Positions 16,265 to 23,982 of a DNA stretch of 64,000 nucleotides are shown in pieces. The translations under genes were made by a program, and so were the position numbers. Numbering within the stretch: the stretch's first letter is position 1; every line of letters starts with the position of its first letter. The DNA is from JAOUEA01 sp963825635 (lineage in GTDB: Bacteria; Actinomycetota; UBA4738; HRBIN12), in contig CAWGTU010000001.1 in NCBI GenBank assembly GCA_963825635.1, positions 1 to 64,000 of the forward strand, in the 5' to 3' direction. The notes beneath the pieces are model-generated. The model did not search any database. It had not been told where the DNA came from and was given only the letters and a program-made list of their open reading frames with translations.

Positions 16265-17560
16265 GTGACCTCGCGCTCGGATTCGCTCGCCCGTCCGCTG
16301 GCCGTCTTCGCCCTGCTCGCGCTCGTCGCTCTCGGTCTCGTTGCGGGCACCGGTGTTGCGGTCGTGCGCGATGTCGCAACCGACCAGGCGCTCGCCGAGG
16401 CCCGTCAGCTCACCGACGTCTCGGCTCGGCTGGTCGAACGCCGTCTCGCCGACGACGGGTTGCTCACGGGCGACGCTGCGGCGAGCGCCGCCGTCGCGCG
16501 CATCGTGTTCGACGCCGTGCTGGTGGAACCGATCGTCCGCGTGAAGCTCTGGACGCGTGACGGTCGCATCGTCTACTCGGACGAGAGCCGCTTGATCGGC
16601 TCGGAGTACGACCTCGATGAGGACGACCTGGAGGTGCTCGACGAGGGCGGTGTCGTCTCCGAGGTGAGCGACCTGAGCGGGCCCGAGAACCGTTTCGAGC
16701 GGAGGTTCGGCGAGCTGCTCGAGGTGTACACGCGCGTCGAGACCCCCGACGGAACCCCGCTGTTGTTCGAGACCTACCAGACGGCCTCCAGTATCGCCGA
16801 GCGTCGACGCGAGCTCGCGTCGACGTTCGTGCCGGTGCTCGTGGTCACCCTCGTGGCGCTCGCCCTGCTGATGGTGCCGATCGCGTGGATGCTCGCCCGA
16901 CGGGTTCGGACGGCGCAGCGCGAGCGCGAGCGACTGATGCAGCGCGCGATCGAGTCGTCGGACCGCGAGCGGCGACGCATCGCCGGCGACCTGCACGACG
17001 GACCGGTCCAGGAGCTCGCGGGCCTGTCGATGCGGCTCTCCGCCTCCGCGGAGCAGGTCGACGACGTCGCGTCCGCCGACGTGCTGCGCGACTCCGCGTC
17101 GGCCGTGCGGGGGAGCGTGCGGACCCTGCGATCAGCGGTCGTCGGCGTCTACCCGCCCAACCTGCAACAGATCGGGCTCGCCGCCTCGCTCACCGACCTC
17201 GTGGCCCGACTCGGCGCGATCGGCGTCGACGCCACGGTCGAGATCGATCCCGAGGCGACGTTCGGGCAGGAAGCCGACGCCTTGCTCTACCGTGCCGCCC
17301 AGGAGGCCGTGCGCAACGTCGAGGAGCACGCCGGGGCGACCGCGGTCGGCATCCGGGTGAGGGCGGAGGGACCGCTCGCGGTGCTCGAGGTCGAGGACGA
17401 CGGACGAGGCATCGGATCCGAGCGCGTGGAGCAGGCGAGAGGGGAAGGGCACGTGGGCCTATCGATCCTCGAGGACCTGGTCTCCGACGCCGGCGGTCGG
17501 CTGCTCCTGCGGCCGGGCGAGCCGGGTACCGTCGTGCGCGTGCAGGTGCCGATCCCATGA
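16265..17560 (+). CDS. NarL-type sensor histidine kinase
   Basis: 431 residues, GTG start. TM1 residues 10-34, an extracytoplasmic sensor of about 150 residues (35-187) with an LWTRDGRIVYSDES motif like Cache/PAS sensors, and TM2 188-210. Then HisKA_3 with phospho-acceptor H244 (RIAGDLHDGPVQE) and the ATPase domain (QEAVRNVEEHAG, DDGRGIG). Unlike DosS/DosT it has no cytosolic GAF-haem domains, so any oxygen or redox sensing would be different. The gene overlaps its regulator by 4 nt and carries its own Dos-like box. Confidence 0.9.
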   Translation: MTSRSDSLARPLAVFALLALVALGLVAGTGVAVVRDVATDQALAEARQLTDVSARLVERRLADDGLLTGDAAASAAVARIVFDAVLVEPIVRVKLWTRDGRIVYSDESRLIGSEYDLDEDDLEVLDEGGVVSEVSDLSGPENRFERRFGELLEVYTRVETPDGTPLLFETYQTASSIAERRRELASTFVPVLVVTLVALALLMVPIAWMLARRVRTAQRERERLMQRAIESSDRERRRIAGDLHDGPVQELAGLSMRLSASAEQVDDVASADVLRDSASAVRGSVRTLRSAVVGVYPPNLQQIGLAASLTDLVARLGAIGVDATVEIDPEATFGQEADALLYRAAQEAVRNVEEHAGATAVGIRVRAEGPLAVLEVEDDGRGIGSERVEQARGEGHVGLSILEDLVSDAGGRLLLRPGEPGTVVRVQVPIP

Positions 17561-18183
17561 TCCGTGTCGTGATCGCCGACGACCACAAGGTCGTGCGCGT
17601 CGGGCTCGAACAGCTGCTGCAGACGTTCGACGACGTCGAGTTCCTCGGGGCCGGTGAGGGGGGAGAGGACGCCGTGACCCTCTGCAGCCGGCACCACCCC
17701 GACGTGCTGCTGCTCGACCTGTCGATGCCCGACCTCGACGGCATCGAGGTGACGAGGCGGCTCCGCGACGTCTCGCCCGACACGAAGGTCGTCGTCTTCA
17801 CGTCGTTCTCCGACCGTGAGCGCATCGTGCAGGCGCTCGACGCCGGCGCGGTCGGCTATCTGCTGAAGGACGCCGAGCCCGATGAGCTCCACGCAGCGGT
17901 GCAGGCCGCCGCTCGAGGGGAAGCGCCGCTGACGCCGCGCGCCGCGGCCGCCCTGCTGGCGCACCGACGCGACCGGCCGGCCGAGGTCGAGCTCACGCCC
18001 CGCGAGCGTGAGGTGCTGGGTCTCGTCGTCGACGGGCTTGCGAACAAGCAGATCGCCCGGCGCATGGGCATCAGCGAGAAGACCGTGAAGGGCCACCTCA
18101 CGAACCTGTTCCAGCGGATCGGCGTAGCCGATCGCACGCAGGCGGCGTTGTGGGCCGAGCGCACCGGCGCCCTGCGCGACTGA
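17557..18183 (+). CDS. NarL/DosR-type response regulator
   Basis: 208 residues; ATG 17557 overlaps the kinase stop. Receiver with D54 (LLLDLSMPD) and K in LLKDAEPDEL, then a LuxR-type helix-turn-helix LTPREREVLGLVVDGLANKQ. The recognition helix SEKTVKGHLTNL keeps both lysines that DosR uses to contact its box (EKTVKNY in DosR), with Gly replacing the Asn. Together with three Dos-like boxes around this gene, it probably binds GGGAC-N4-GTYYC and regulates itself and the two small genes downstream. Confidence 0.9.
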   Translation: MIRVVIADDHKVVRVGLEQLLQTFDDVEFLGAGEGGEDAVTLCSRHHPDVLLLDLSMPDLDGIEVTRRLRDVSPDTKVVVFTSFSDRERIVQALDAGAVGYLLKDAEPDELHAAVQAAARGEAPLTPRAAAALLAHRRDRPAEVELTPREREVLGLVVDGLANKQIARRMGISEKTVKGHLTNLFQRIGVADRTQAALWAERTGALRD

Positions 18184-18198
18184 GCAGGCACCCGAGGT

Positions 18199-18218
18199 CT
18201 CGGGACCGAAGTCTCGTT
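18199..18218 (+). promoter_or_regulatory. Dos-like box B, upstream of first secreted protein
   Basis: GGGAC (18202-18206), 4-nt spacer, GTCTC (18211-18215). Its distance to the start codon at 18252 is exactly that of box A to its start (33 nt between box and start), so promoter geometry is conserved. Confidence 0.7.
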
Positions 18219-18251
18219 GTGAGGACCGTCGCGCCCTCGCACGATGGAGCC

Positions 18252-18629
18252 ATGACGTGGACCCGCATCCGCGCGATCGCGCTCACACTCGCGCTGATCT
18301 TCGTCGCCGCTCCCGCGCACGCGAGTGACGAGGTGCGGCGGCGGGGCTCCTGCTCGGGAGGTCCCGGCGACTGGACCTTGCGTGTGCGTCGGGACGACGG
18401 CGCCCTGCGGGTGCGTTTCACGATCGACGACGTGGCGGCGGGGCAGTCGTGGCAGCTCTTCCTCTCCGACAACGGCACGCGCATCTTCTCGGGCACGAGG
18501 ACGTCGAACGCCGACGGCGAGGTCCGCGCCTCGAAGCGCACCAGGAACCGTGCCGGTTCCGACCGTATCGCCGCGAGCGGCGTGAACACGGTGAACGGCA
18601 CGACGTGTGAGGGGTCCCTCATCTACTGA
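18252..18629 (+). CDS. Small secreted protein, unknown (paralogue 1)
   Basis: 125 residues with a clear Sec signal peptide (TRIRAIALTLALIFVAAPAHA). The mature part of about 100 residues looks all-beta: RRRGSCSGG, then DWTLRVRRDDGALRVRFTI, GQSWQLFLSDNG, IFSGTRTSNADG, ending NGTTCEGSLIY. Two cysteines, one near each end, could form a disulfide. It aligns along its length with the next gene. I do not know its function. It lies behind the DosR-type regulator and a Dos-like box. Confidence 0.75.
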   Translation: MTWTRIRAIALTLALIFVAAPAHASDEVRRRGSCSGGPGDWTLRVRRDDGALRVRFTIDDVAAGQSWQLFLSDNGTRIFSGTRTSNADGEVRASKRTRNRAGSDRIAASGVNTVNGTTCEGSLIY

Positions 18630-18638
18630 GCCCTCGGT

Positions 18639-18658
18639 CCCGGGACCGTCGTCCCGTT
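18639..18658 (+). promoter_or_regulatory. Dos-like box C, upstream of second secreted protein
   Basis: GGGAC (18642-18646), CGTC spacer, GTCCC (18651-18655). After the box the sequence CGTTGTGA is shared with box B. A -10 candidate, GAACCT (18681-18686), sits at the expected distance, giving a 5' leader of about 45 nt that carries a Shine-Dalgarno. Confidence 0.7.
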
Positions 18659-18736
18659 GTGACCGCGACCGCGACACGACGAACCTTGACGCAGACGGCC
18701 GGATGATCCGGCCGAGAGCCCGAGGAGGGGATGCAG

Positions 18737-19117
18737 ATGATCGGCAAGATCCTGCGAGTCGGAGTGGCCGCGATGATGGCGATGTCTCTGGCTGGCGCCG
18801 TGCCCGCGATGGCCAAGGACGGCGACGTGATCCGTCGCGGTTCGTGCAGCGGCTCGACCGACTGGAAGCTGAAGCTCTCGCCCGAGGACGGCAAGATCGA
18901 GGTCGAGTACGAGGTCGACTCGAACCGGGTCGGCCAGACCTGGGCGGTGCGCATCGTGAAGAACGGCAACGTGATCTTCAGGGGCACGCGGACGACGAAG
19001 GCTCCGAGCGGGTCGTTCGAGGTGCGGGTCGTGACCCGGAACACGGCTGGCGACGACGTGTTCCGCGCCCGTGCGACGCATGCAGGCGAGACCTGCTCGG
19101 GGGGCGCGACCTTCTGA
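18737..19117 (+). CDS. Small secreted protein, unknown (paralogue 2)
   Basis: 126 residues. I chose ATG 18737 because GAGGAGGGG (18722-18730) is well spaced for it, and not for ATG 18731. Signal peptide ends at PAMA. The mature chain repeats the pattern of the previous gene: IRRGSCSGSTDWKLKL, GQTWAVRIVKNGNVIFRGTR, NTAGDD, GETCSGGATF. Both cysteines are kept. It is a tandem duplicate that has diverged strongly; the shared RRGSCSG, NG-x2-IF-x-GTRT and TC-x-G positions are likely structural. Confidence 0.75.
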   Translation: MIGKILRVGVAAMMAMSLAGAVPAMAKDGDVIRRGSCSGSTDWKLKLSPEDGKIEVEYEVDSNRVGQTWAVRIVKNGNVIFRGTRTTKAPSGSFEVRVVTRNTAGDDVFRARATHAGETCSGGATF

Positions 19118-19250
19118 TCGCCCACACGAGAGCGGTCGACTTCGACAGGGGTGCCCGGCGGGGCCCGGCGCGGATGCGCCGGGCCCCTTCCACACCCAGT
19201 CACGGCGACGACTCCACATGTTCCTGACGGTCAACGGCCGACGGGTCGGC

Positions 19251-19256
19251 GATACT
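19251..19256 (+). promoter_or_regulatory. -10 box of the flippase gene
   Basis: GATACT is 9 nt before ATG 19266 and supports that start over the earlier in-frame ATG at 19218. Confidence 0.4.
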
Positions 19257-19265
19257 TGGCCGGTC

Positions 19266-20885
19266 ATGGATCCCGAGGTCGTCGAGGAAGCCGTCGAGGT
19301 CACCGGGGCGGATGAGTCCGTGCAGGTGGGGCCGAAGGGTTCCGATCAACGGGTGATCCTCGGCAACACCGGGCAGAACGTGCTCGGCCTCGCGATCGGC
19401 GCCGTCGCGACGTTCGCCGCCCAGGTGATCATGACCCAGCGGCTCGGTGATCGCGCCTATGGCGTCGTCACCCTGACCACCCAGTTCGCGTTCATCGCAG
19501 CGGCGCTCACGCGGTTCGGCATGGACGTCGCGAACGTGCGCCTGGTGGCGATCCTGGTCGGCCGCGGCGAGGCCGCGCGCAGCCGGGCGCTCGTGCGCCG
19601 CGCAGGCCTGATCTCGGCCGCCGCGTCGGTGCCCTTCGGCATCGCGGCCTGGGCGCTCTCGCCATGGCTCGCGGACACGTTCTTCAGCGGCAACGCCGCC
19701 GCCGTGCCCGCGTTCCGCGCGGCGGCCGTGACGATCCCGTTCGCCGCGCTCGCCTTCACCTACATGGGCGCTACCCGCGGCCTGAAGATCATGCGGTACA
19801 CGCTCTACTCGCAGTGGACCGCTCAGCCGATCGGCTGGATCGTTTTCACGCTCGGGTTCTGGACGATCTGGGCGGCGACCGCCGGCGCGGCCGGCTGGGC
19901 GTTCGGCGCGTCATGGGCGCTGGCGCTCGCGATCGCCGTGTACGGCTGGCAGAAGGAACAGCGCCGGTTCCCGCGGGAGCTCACCGGGGCGGGCATCCCG
20001 GAGGAACGCACCGGGCCGCTCCTGCGCTTCGGGGCTCTCCGGGCCCCCGCCACGCTGTTCTCGCAGTTGATCTTCTGGACCGACCTGTTCGTGCTCTCCC
20101 TGCTCTCGAGCGGACAGGGCGCAGCCGCCGAGGGGCAGGTCGGCGTGTACAGCGCCGTGCTGCGCGCCGGACAGGCGTTGTTCCTGTTCCTCACGAGCGT
20201 CTCGCTGACGTTCAGCCCGTTCGTGGCCGACCTGCATCACCGCGGTGAGCGAGGGAAGCTCGACGACCTGTACAAGCAGGTGACCCGGTGGACGCTCGCC
20301 GCGACGATCCCCGTTCTTCTCGTGCTCGCGATCATGCCCGGTCCGGTGCTGCGCATCTTCGGCACCGAGTTCGTGCAGGGAGAGACCGCGCTGCGCATCC
20401 TGATCGTCGGCATGATCGTGCCGGTCATGGTGGGCACGGTGGGGTTCATCCTGATCATGGCCGGGCGGACCGGCTGGGACCTGCTCGTCTACGTCGGCGG
20501 GTTCGCGATCGACGTGACCCTAGCCCTCGCCCTCGCGCGGCCCGAGGCGCTCGGTATCGAAGGGGCGGCCATCGCCCAGGCCGCCACGCTCACGTTCACC
20601 GCGATCGTCCGGTTGCTGTTGGTGAGCCGCTTCCTGCACATCTGGCCGTTCGACCGCTCCTACCTGCGGTTGGTGGTGCCCACCGCGATCGGAGGACTCG
20701 TGATGGCCGCCGCCCATGCGGTGTTGCCAGACGCGCAGTGGCTCGTGAATCTCCTGCTCTCGGCGGCGTTCGGCACCGCGGCGTACTCGGTGGCGTTGCT
20801 CGCGATCGGGCTGAAGCCCAACGAGCGAGCGACCGCGCTCCGTATGGCCGGCAGGGTCCTCGGCAAGGGCCGAACGGCCGCGTGA
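19266..20885 (+). CDS. Polysaccharide/lipid flippase (MOP superfamily)
   Basis: 539 residues from ATG 19266. The cytosolic N-terminus is acidic; about 14 membrane helices follow, in the arrangement of the oligosaccharidyl-lipid flippase/MATE-like (MOP) superfamily: NVLGLAIGAVATFAAQVIMTQRLG at the first helix and FVQGETALRILIVGMIVPVM later. Such proteins move lipid-linked sugars across the membrane. No glycosyltransferase or polymerase gene lies nearby, so the cargo is unknown. Confidence 0.8.
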   Translation: MDPEVVEEAVEVTGADESVQVGPKGSDQRVILGNTGQNVLGLAIGAVATFAAQVIMTQRLGDRAYGVVTLTTQFAFIAAALTRFGMDVANVRLVAILVGRGEAARSRALVRRAGLISAAASVPFGIAAWALSPWLADTFFSGNAAAVPAFRAAAVTIPFAALAFTYMGATRGLKIMRYTLYSQWTAQPIGWIVFTLGFWTIWAATAGAAGWAFGASWALALAIAVYGWQKEQRRFPRELTGAGIPEERTGPLLRFGALRAPATLFSQLIFWTDLFVLSLLSSGQGAAAEGQVGVYSAVLRAGQALFLFLTSVSLTFSPFVADLHHRGERGKLDDLYKQVTRWTLAATIPVLLVLAIMPGPVLRIFGTEFVQGETALRILIVGMIVPVMVGTVGFILIMAGRTGWDLLVYVGGFAIDVTLALALARPEALGIEGAAIAQAATLTFTAIVRLLLVSRFLHIWPFDRSYLRLVVPTAIGGLVMAAAHAVLPDAQWLVNLLLSAAFGTAAYSVALLAIGLKPNERATALRMAGRVLGKGRTAA

Positions 20886-21210
20886 GCGGGTGGGGACGTG
20901 GGTTCCCGGTCGTGGGTGGTCCCCCCGACGACCCACGACCGGGACGGTTGGAGCCCGACGACCGGCCGTGCGGCGGTGAGCGTCTCCGCCCTCCGCCGCG
21001 CGACCGTGGCGGGGAGTAGATCCCGCCGCCGTCGAGCCCCGCGGTCATCCGGTGCTCGAGCCCACGACGCGCGTGTAGGCGGCCGCGACGGGGTGGGCGA
21101 GCACATCGGCTGACCACTGCAGGTTCGGAGGCGCAGGCTACGCCCGCAGCGGCCTGAGGGCGATACCGCAGAAGGGCTAGGGCGCAGCGGCGATGCGCGC
21201 CGGAGGGTGC
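20886..21210. other. Intergenic region of 325 nt
   Basis: No convincing gene. It holds a 13-bp hairpin (20905-20943) just after the flippase. A short minus-strand frame (about 21135 to 21045) ends QWSADVLAHPVAAAYTRVV, which could be a remnant of an enzyme C-terminus but is too short to name. Confidence 0.5.
20905..20943 (+). terminator. Hairpin after the flippase gene
   Basis: CCCGGTCGTGGGT (20905-20917) pairs perfectly with 20931-20943 around a 13-nt loop. There is no U-tract, as is common for actinobacterial hairpin terminators. Confidence 0.55.
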
Positions 21211-21687
21211 TCAGACCCCCATTGCGGCACGGACCGCGTCGGCCGCGGTCTCGACGCGGACGAGCGGGTCGGCCTCCATGTCGTCGCGTCGCAGGTCCCA
21301 GGTGCCGAGCCCGACGACGGGCTTACCCATCTTCAGGGCGAGCGCGACCTCGCTCAGCGTGCCGAACTCCCCGCCGACGGCGATCACCGCGTCGGCGCTC
21401 CGAGCGACCAGCACGTTGCGGCCCTCACCGAACCCTGTGGTCACGGCGACGGTGAGATGCGGGCTCGCGCCGGTGCGATCGTCGCCCGGCAGGATGCCCA
21501 CCGACGTGCCGCCTTCGGCGGCCGCTCCCGCGGCGGCGGCGTTCATCACGCCGCCCAAGCCACCGCAGACGAGCACCACACCGGCCTGCGCCAGCAGGCG
21601 CCCGACGTCCTCGGCCATCGCGAGCTCCCACTCCGTGGCGTCGCTCGCGCCGATCACCGCCACGTATCGGGGCTGCTGGTACGCCAT
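21211..21687 (-). CDS. TIGR00725 family (LOG-like) protein
   Basis: 158 residues from ATG 21687. It begins RYVAVIGASDATEWELAMAEDVGRLLA and contains LVCGGLGGVMNAAAAGA and AVGGEFGTLSEVALALKMGKP, close to the GGGxGTxxE motif of the lysine-decarboxylase-like/LOG nucleotide-binding fold. Proteins of the TIGR00725 group are relatives of cytokinin-activating LOG and DprA, and their true substrate is not known. A -10 box lies 7 nt before the start. Confidence 0.8.
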   Translation of the reverse strand: MAYQQPRYVAVIGASDATEWELAMAEDVGRLLAQAGVVLVCGGLGGVMNAAAAGAAAEGGTSVGILPGDDRTGASPHLTVAVTTGFGEGRNVLVARSADAVIAVGGEFGTLSEVALALKMGKPVVGLGTWDLRRDDMEADPLVRVETAADAVRAAMGV

Positions 21688-21694
21688 GCCGCTG

Positions 21695-21700
21695 AGTATC
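21695..21700 (-). promoter_or_regulatory. -10 box of the LOG-like gene
   Basis: On the minus strand GATACT lies 7 nt before the ATG at 21687, fitting a leaderless transcript. Confidence 0.4.
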
Positions 21701-21783
21701 GCAGGGCGGCGTCGTGCCCTGGGGTTGGTTGCTGGACCGTCGATCGCCCGTGCGCCGTCACAGGGCCGCCACAACCCCACTGC

Positions 21784-21789
21784 TAGACT
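21784..21789 (+). promoter_or_regulatory. -10 box of the lipoprotein-phosphoesterase operon
   Basis: TAGACT lies 10 nt before ATG 21800; the leader would be only a few nucleotides. Confidence 0.4.
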
Positions 21790-21799
21790 GCCGCGCTCG

Positions 21800-22273
21800 A
21801 TGGGCCTCCCACCCCGCTTCCACCTCACCACCCTGTTCCGTGTGATGCTCGGTTTCGCTGTCGTGACGCTCGGGATGGCCGCGTGCACGGGCGACGCGGA
21901 CCCTCCGGCGGACGCCGAGGCATCGCCGCAGACGTCGCCTCCGCCCGTGACGAGCACCGATTCCTACGTCTTCACCGACGCCGCCGGCATCGAGGCGAGG
22001 ATCACGATCGAGGAAGAAGGGGCGGTGCTCACGGTCGAGAACGACACCGGTGGAGCGTTGCCCCGCCCCGGCGTGTACGTGCTCGACGCCCGCGACGGCT
22101 CCCGCGTCGACTGGACCGTCGTCGACGCCGCCTCGGCCGCTGAGGGCGAGAACGAGTGGCGGGTGGAGCGCCCGGCCGTGCCCGAGCCCAAGCACATCGG
22201 CTTGGTCGTGTTGCTGTTCGGGGGCGAGGACTACGGCGCGTTCGTGCCGCCGCGATCGGGAGACGCGGCATGA
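21800..22273 (+). CDS. Lipoprotein, unknown function
   Basis: 157 residues. The signal peptide (RVMLGFAVVTLGMAAC) ends in a lipobox, so the protein is tethered outside the membrane. A proline/serine-rich linker follows, then a beta-rich domain of about 100 residues (SYVFTDAAGIEARITIEEEG, LTVENDTGGALPRPGVYVLD). I do not recognise it. It overlaps the phosphoesterase start (ATGA), so it may assist or regulate that enzyme at the cell surface. Confidence 0.7.
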   Translation: MGLPPRFHLTTLFRVMLGFAVVTLGMAACTGDADPPADAEASPQTSPPPVTSTDSYVFTDAAGIEARITIEEEGAVLTVENDTGGALPRPGVYVLDARDGSRVDWTVVDAASAAEGENEWRVERPAVPEPKHIGLVVLLFGGEDYGAFVPPRSGDAA

Positions 22274-23982
22274 GGGCCCGTCGCTCGCTCGTCGGTTCGA
22301 TCGCGGCGTTCGCGGTCGTCGGCGTGCTCGTCGCGGCGCCTTCGACCGGCTCGACGACCCCCGGCCTGTCGCAGACCCAGGCGTTGCACGCCCAGCTCGC
22401 GGCCGCCGCGTGCGACATCCCGATCGAGCTGCTCGTGCGCGGCTGGCGCGGGCACCGTGCCGATCGCAGCGGCGACATCGACATCATCCCCCAGGAGCCC
22501 GACTTCGTCGGCACGGGTGGGCTGCCCCACTCCGGCCCGTGGGACTACGTCGGCCAGGTCCCACTGTGGCTCTACGGGCCCGGACACATCCAGGCCCGGG
22601 GCGAGGTCGACCGTGTCGTCACGCTGGCCGACATCGCGCCCACGCAAGGTGAGCTCGTCGACTTCCCGTTCGATGCTCCCGACGGCGCCCCGCTGACCGA
22701 GGCGCTCGTGCCCGACGCCGATCCGCCCAAGGTGGTGGTCGTGGTGGTCTGGGACGGCGCCGGGCGGTTCGTGCTCGACGAGTGGCCGAAGGCCTGGCCG
22801 AACCTGCGGGGCATGATCGACGAAGGCACGTGGTACGAGGAGGCCGAGGTGGGGTCCTCGCCGCCCAGCACGGCGCAGATCCACGCGACGATCGGCACCG
22901 GCGCGTTCTCGCGCACCCACGGACTGGTCGCGCACCAGCTGCGCATCGGCGATCGGCTCACCGACCCGTGGGAGGCCGGCCCGCGCTACCTCGTGGCCCC
23001 CACCTTCGCCGACCTCTACGACCGGGGGATGGGCAACCGCCCGCTGGTCGGCGCTCTCGCGACCGTGGCGATCCACCTCGGCATGATGAGTCACGGCTCG
23101 CTGTGGGGCGGCGGCGACCAGGACATCGCGGTGCTGCGCGAGCGAGAGGGGGCTGCGACCCTCGGGGCCGAAGGCATCTCGTGGAACCTCACGAGCAACG
23201 TCGCCCCGTACTACCGGACGCTCCCCTACCTGAACGACCTGCCGCCGATCACCGACTACTTCGACGAGGTCGACCTGCAGGACGGCGAGGACGACGGCAT
23301 GTGGCACGAGCTCGCCCTCGACGGCGCGCGCGCCGAGGAGGCTCTGAAGACGCCGGCGCGCATCCCGTGGCAGACCCGGCTGATCGACGAGGTCGTGCAG
23401 GGCGAGGGCTTCGGTGCCGACGACGTCCCCGATCTGCTCTACATCAACTACAAGCTGATCGACGAGATCGGGCACCTCTACTCGATGAACGCCGTCGAGA
23501 TGCGTGACTCGGTCGAGGCCCAGGACGCCGACCTGCCGAACCTGGTCGCCCTGCTGAACGAGCACGTCGGCGAGGGCGAGTGGGTGATGATGCTCACCGC
23601 CGACCACGGCCACACGCCCGATCCCGCCGTGAGCGGCGCATCGGTGATCGAGCCCAGCAACGTCGCCGGCGTGATCCAGGAGCGGTTCGACACCGACGGC
23701 GACGACGAGCGGATCGTCGAGTTCACGCAGCCGACCCACATCTTCATCGATCACGCGGAGATGGAGCAGAACGGGGCGACCCTCGAGGAGATCTCCGCGT
23801 TCCTGCTGACGGTGACGAAGGGCGAGCTCCAGGGCAACCAGTACCCCCCTGCACCCGGGGTCGCGAACGAGCGCGCGTTCATCGCCGCGTTCCCGTCGGA
23901 GATGCTCGACAGCCTGCCCTGCCTCGCCGGGAAGCTGCCCGACCACGGCAGCAAGGGGGCTGCCCCGGTCGATCAGGGGTAG
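22270..23982 (+). CDS. Secreted alkaline phosphatase-superfamily phosphodiesterase
   Basis: 570 residues with an N-terminal signal peptide. The core starts at VVVVVVWDGAG (metal Asp), continues with GSSPPSTAQIHATIGTGAF (Ser/Thr nucleophile region) and THGL, and ends the metal set at MLTADHGHTPD. These are type I phosphodiesterase/nucleotide pyrophosphatase features. Before it lies an N-terminal about 140 residues that I do not recognise. It should cleave phosphoesters outside the cell. It faces another secreted phosphoesterase and overlaps its 3' end by 10 nt. Confidence 0.85.
   Translation: MRARRSLVGSIAAFAVVGVLVAAPSTGSTTPGLSQTQALHAQLAAAACDIPIELLVRGWRGHRADRSGDIDIIPQEPDFVGTGGLPHSGPWDYVGQVPLWLYGPGHIQARGEVDRVVTLADIAPTQGELVDFPFDAPDGAPLTEALVPDADPPKVVVVVVWDGAGRFVLDEWPKAWPNLRGMIDEGTWYEEAEVGSSPPSTAQIHATIGTGAFSRTHGLVAHQLRIGDRLTDPWEAGPRYLVAPTFADLYDRGMGNRPLVGALATVAIHLGMMSHGSLWGGGDQDIAVLREREGAATLGAEGISWNLTSNVAPYYRTLPYLNDLPPITDYFDEVDLQDGEDDGMWHELALDGARAEEALKTPARIPWQTRLIDEVVQGEGFGADDVPDLLYINYKLIDEIGHLYSMNAVEMRDSVEAQDADLPNLVALLNEHVGEGEWVMMLTADHGHTPDPAVSGASVIEPSNVAGVIQERFDTDGDDERIVEFTQPTHIFIDHAEMEQNGATLEEISAFLLTVTKGELQGNQYPPAPGVANERAFIAAFPSEMLDSLPCLAGKLPDHGSKGAAPVDQG

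Noticed and set aside
21045..21135. Possible remnant of an enzyme C-terminus (QWSADVLAHPVAAAYTRVV) on the minus strand
   Set aside because: Only about 30 residues after an upstream stop, no start codon, no further homology visible in the region.
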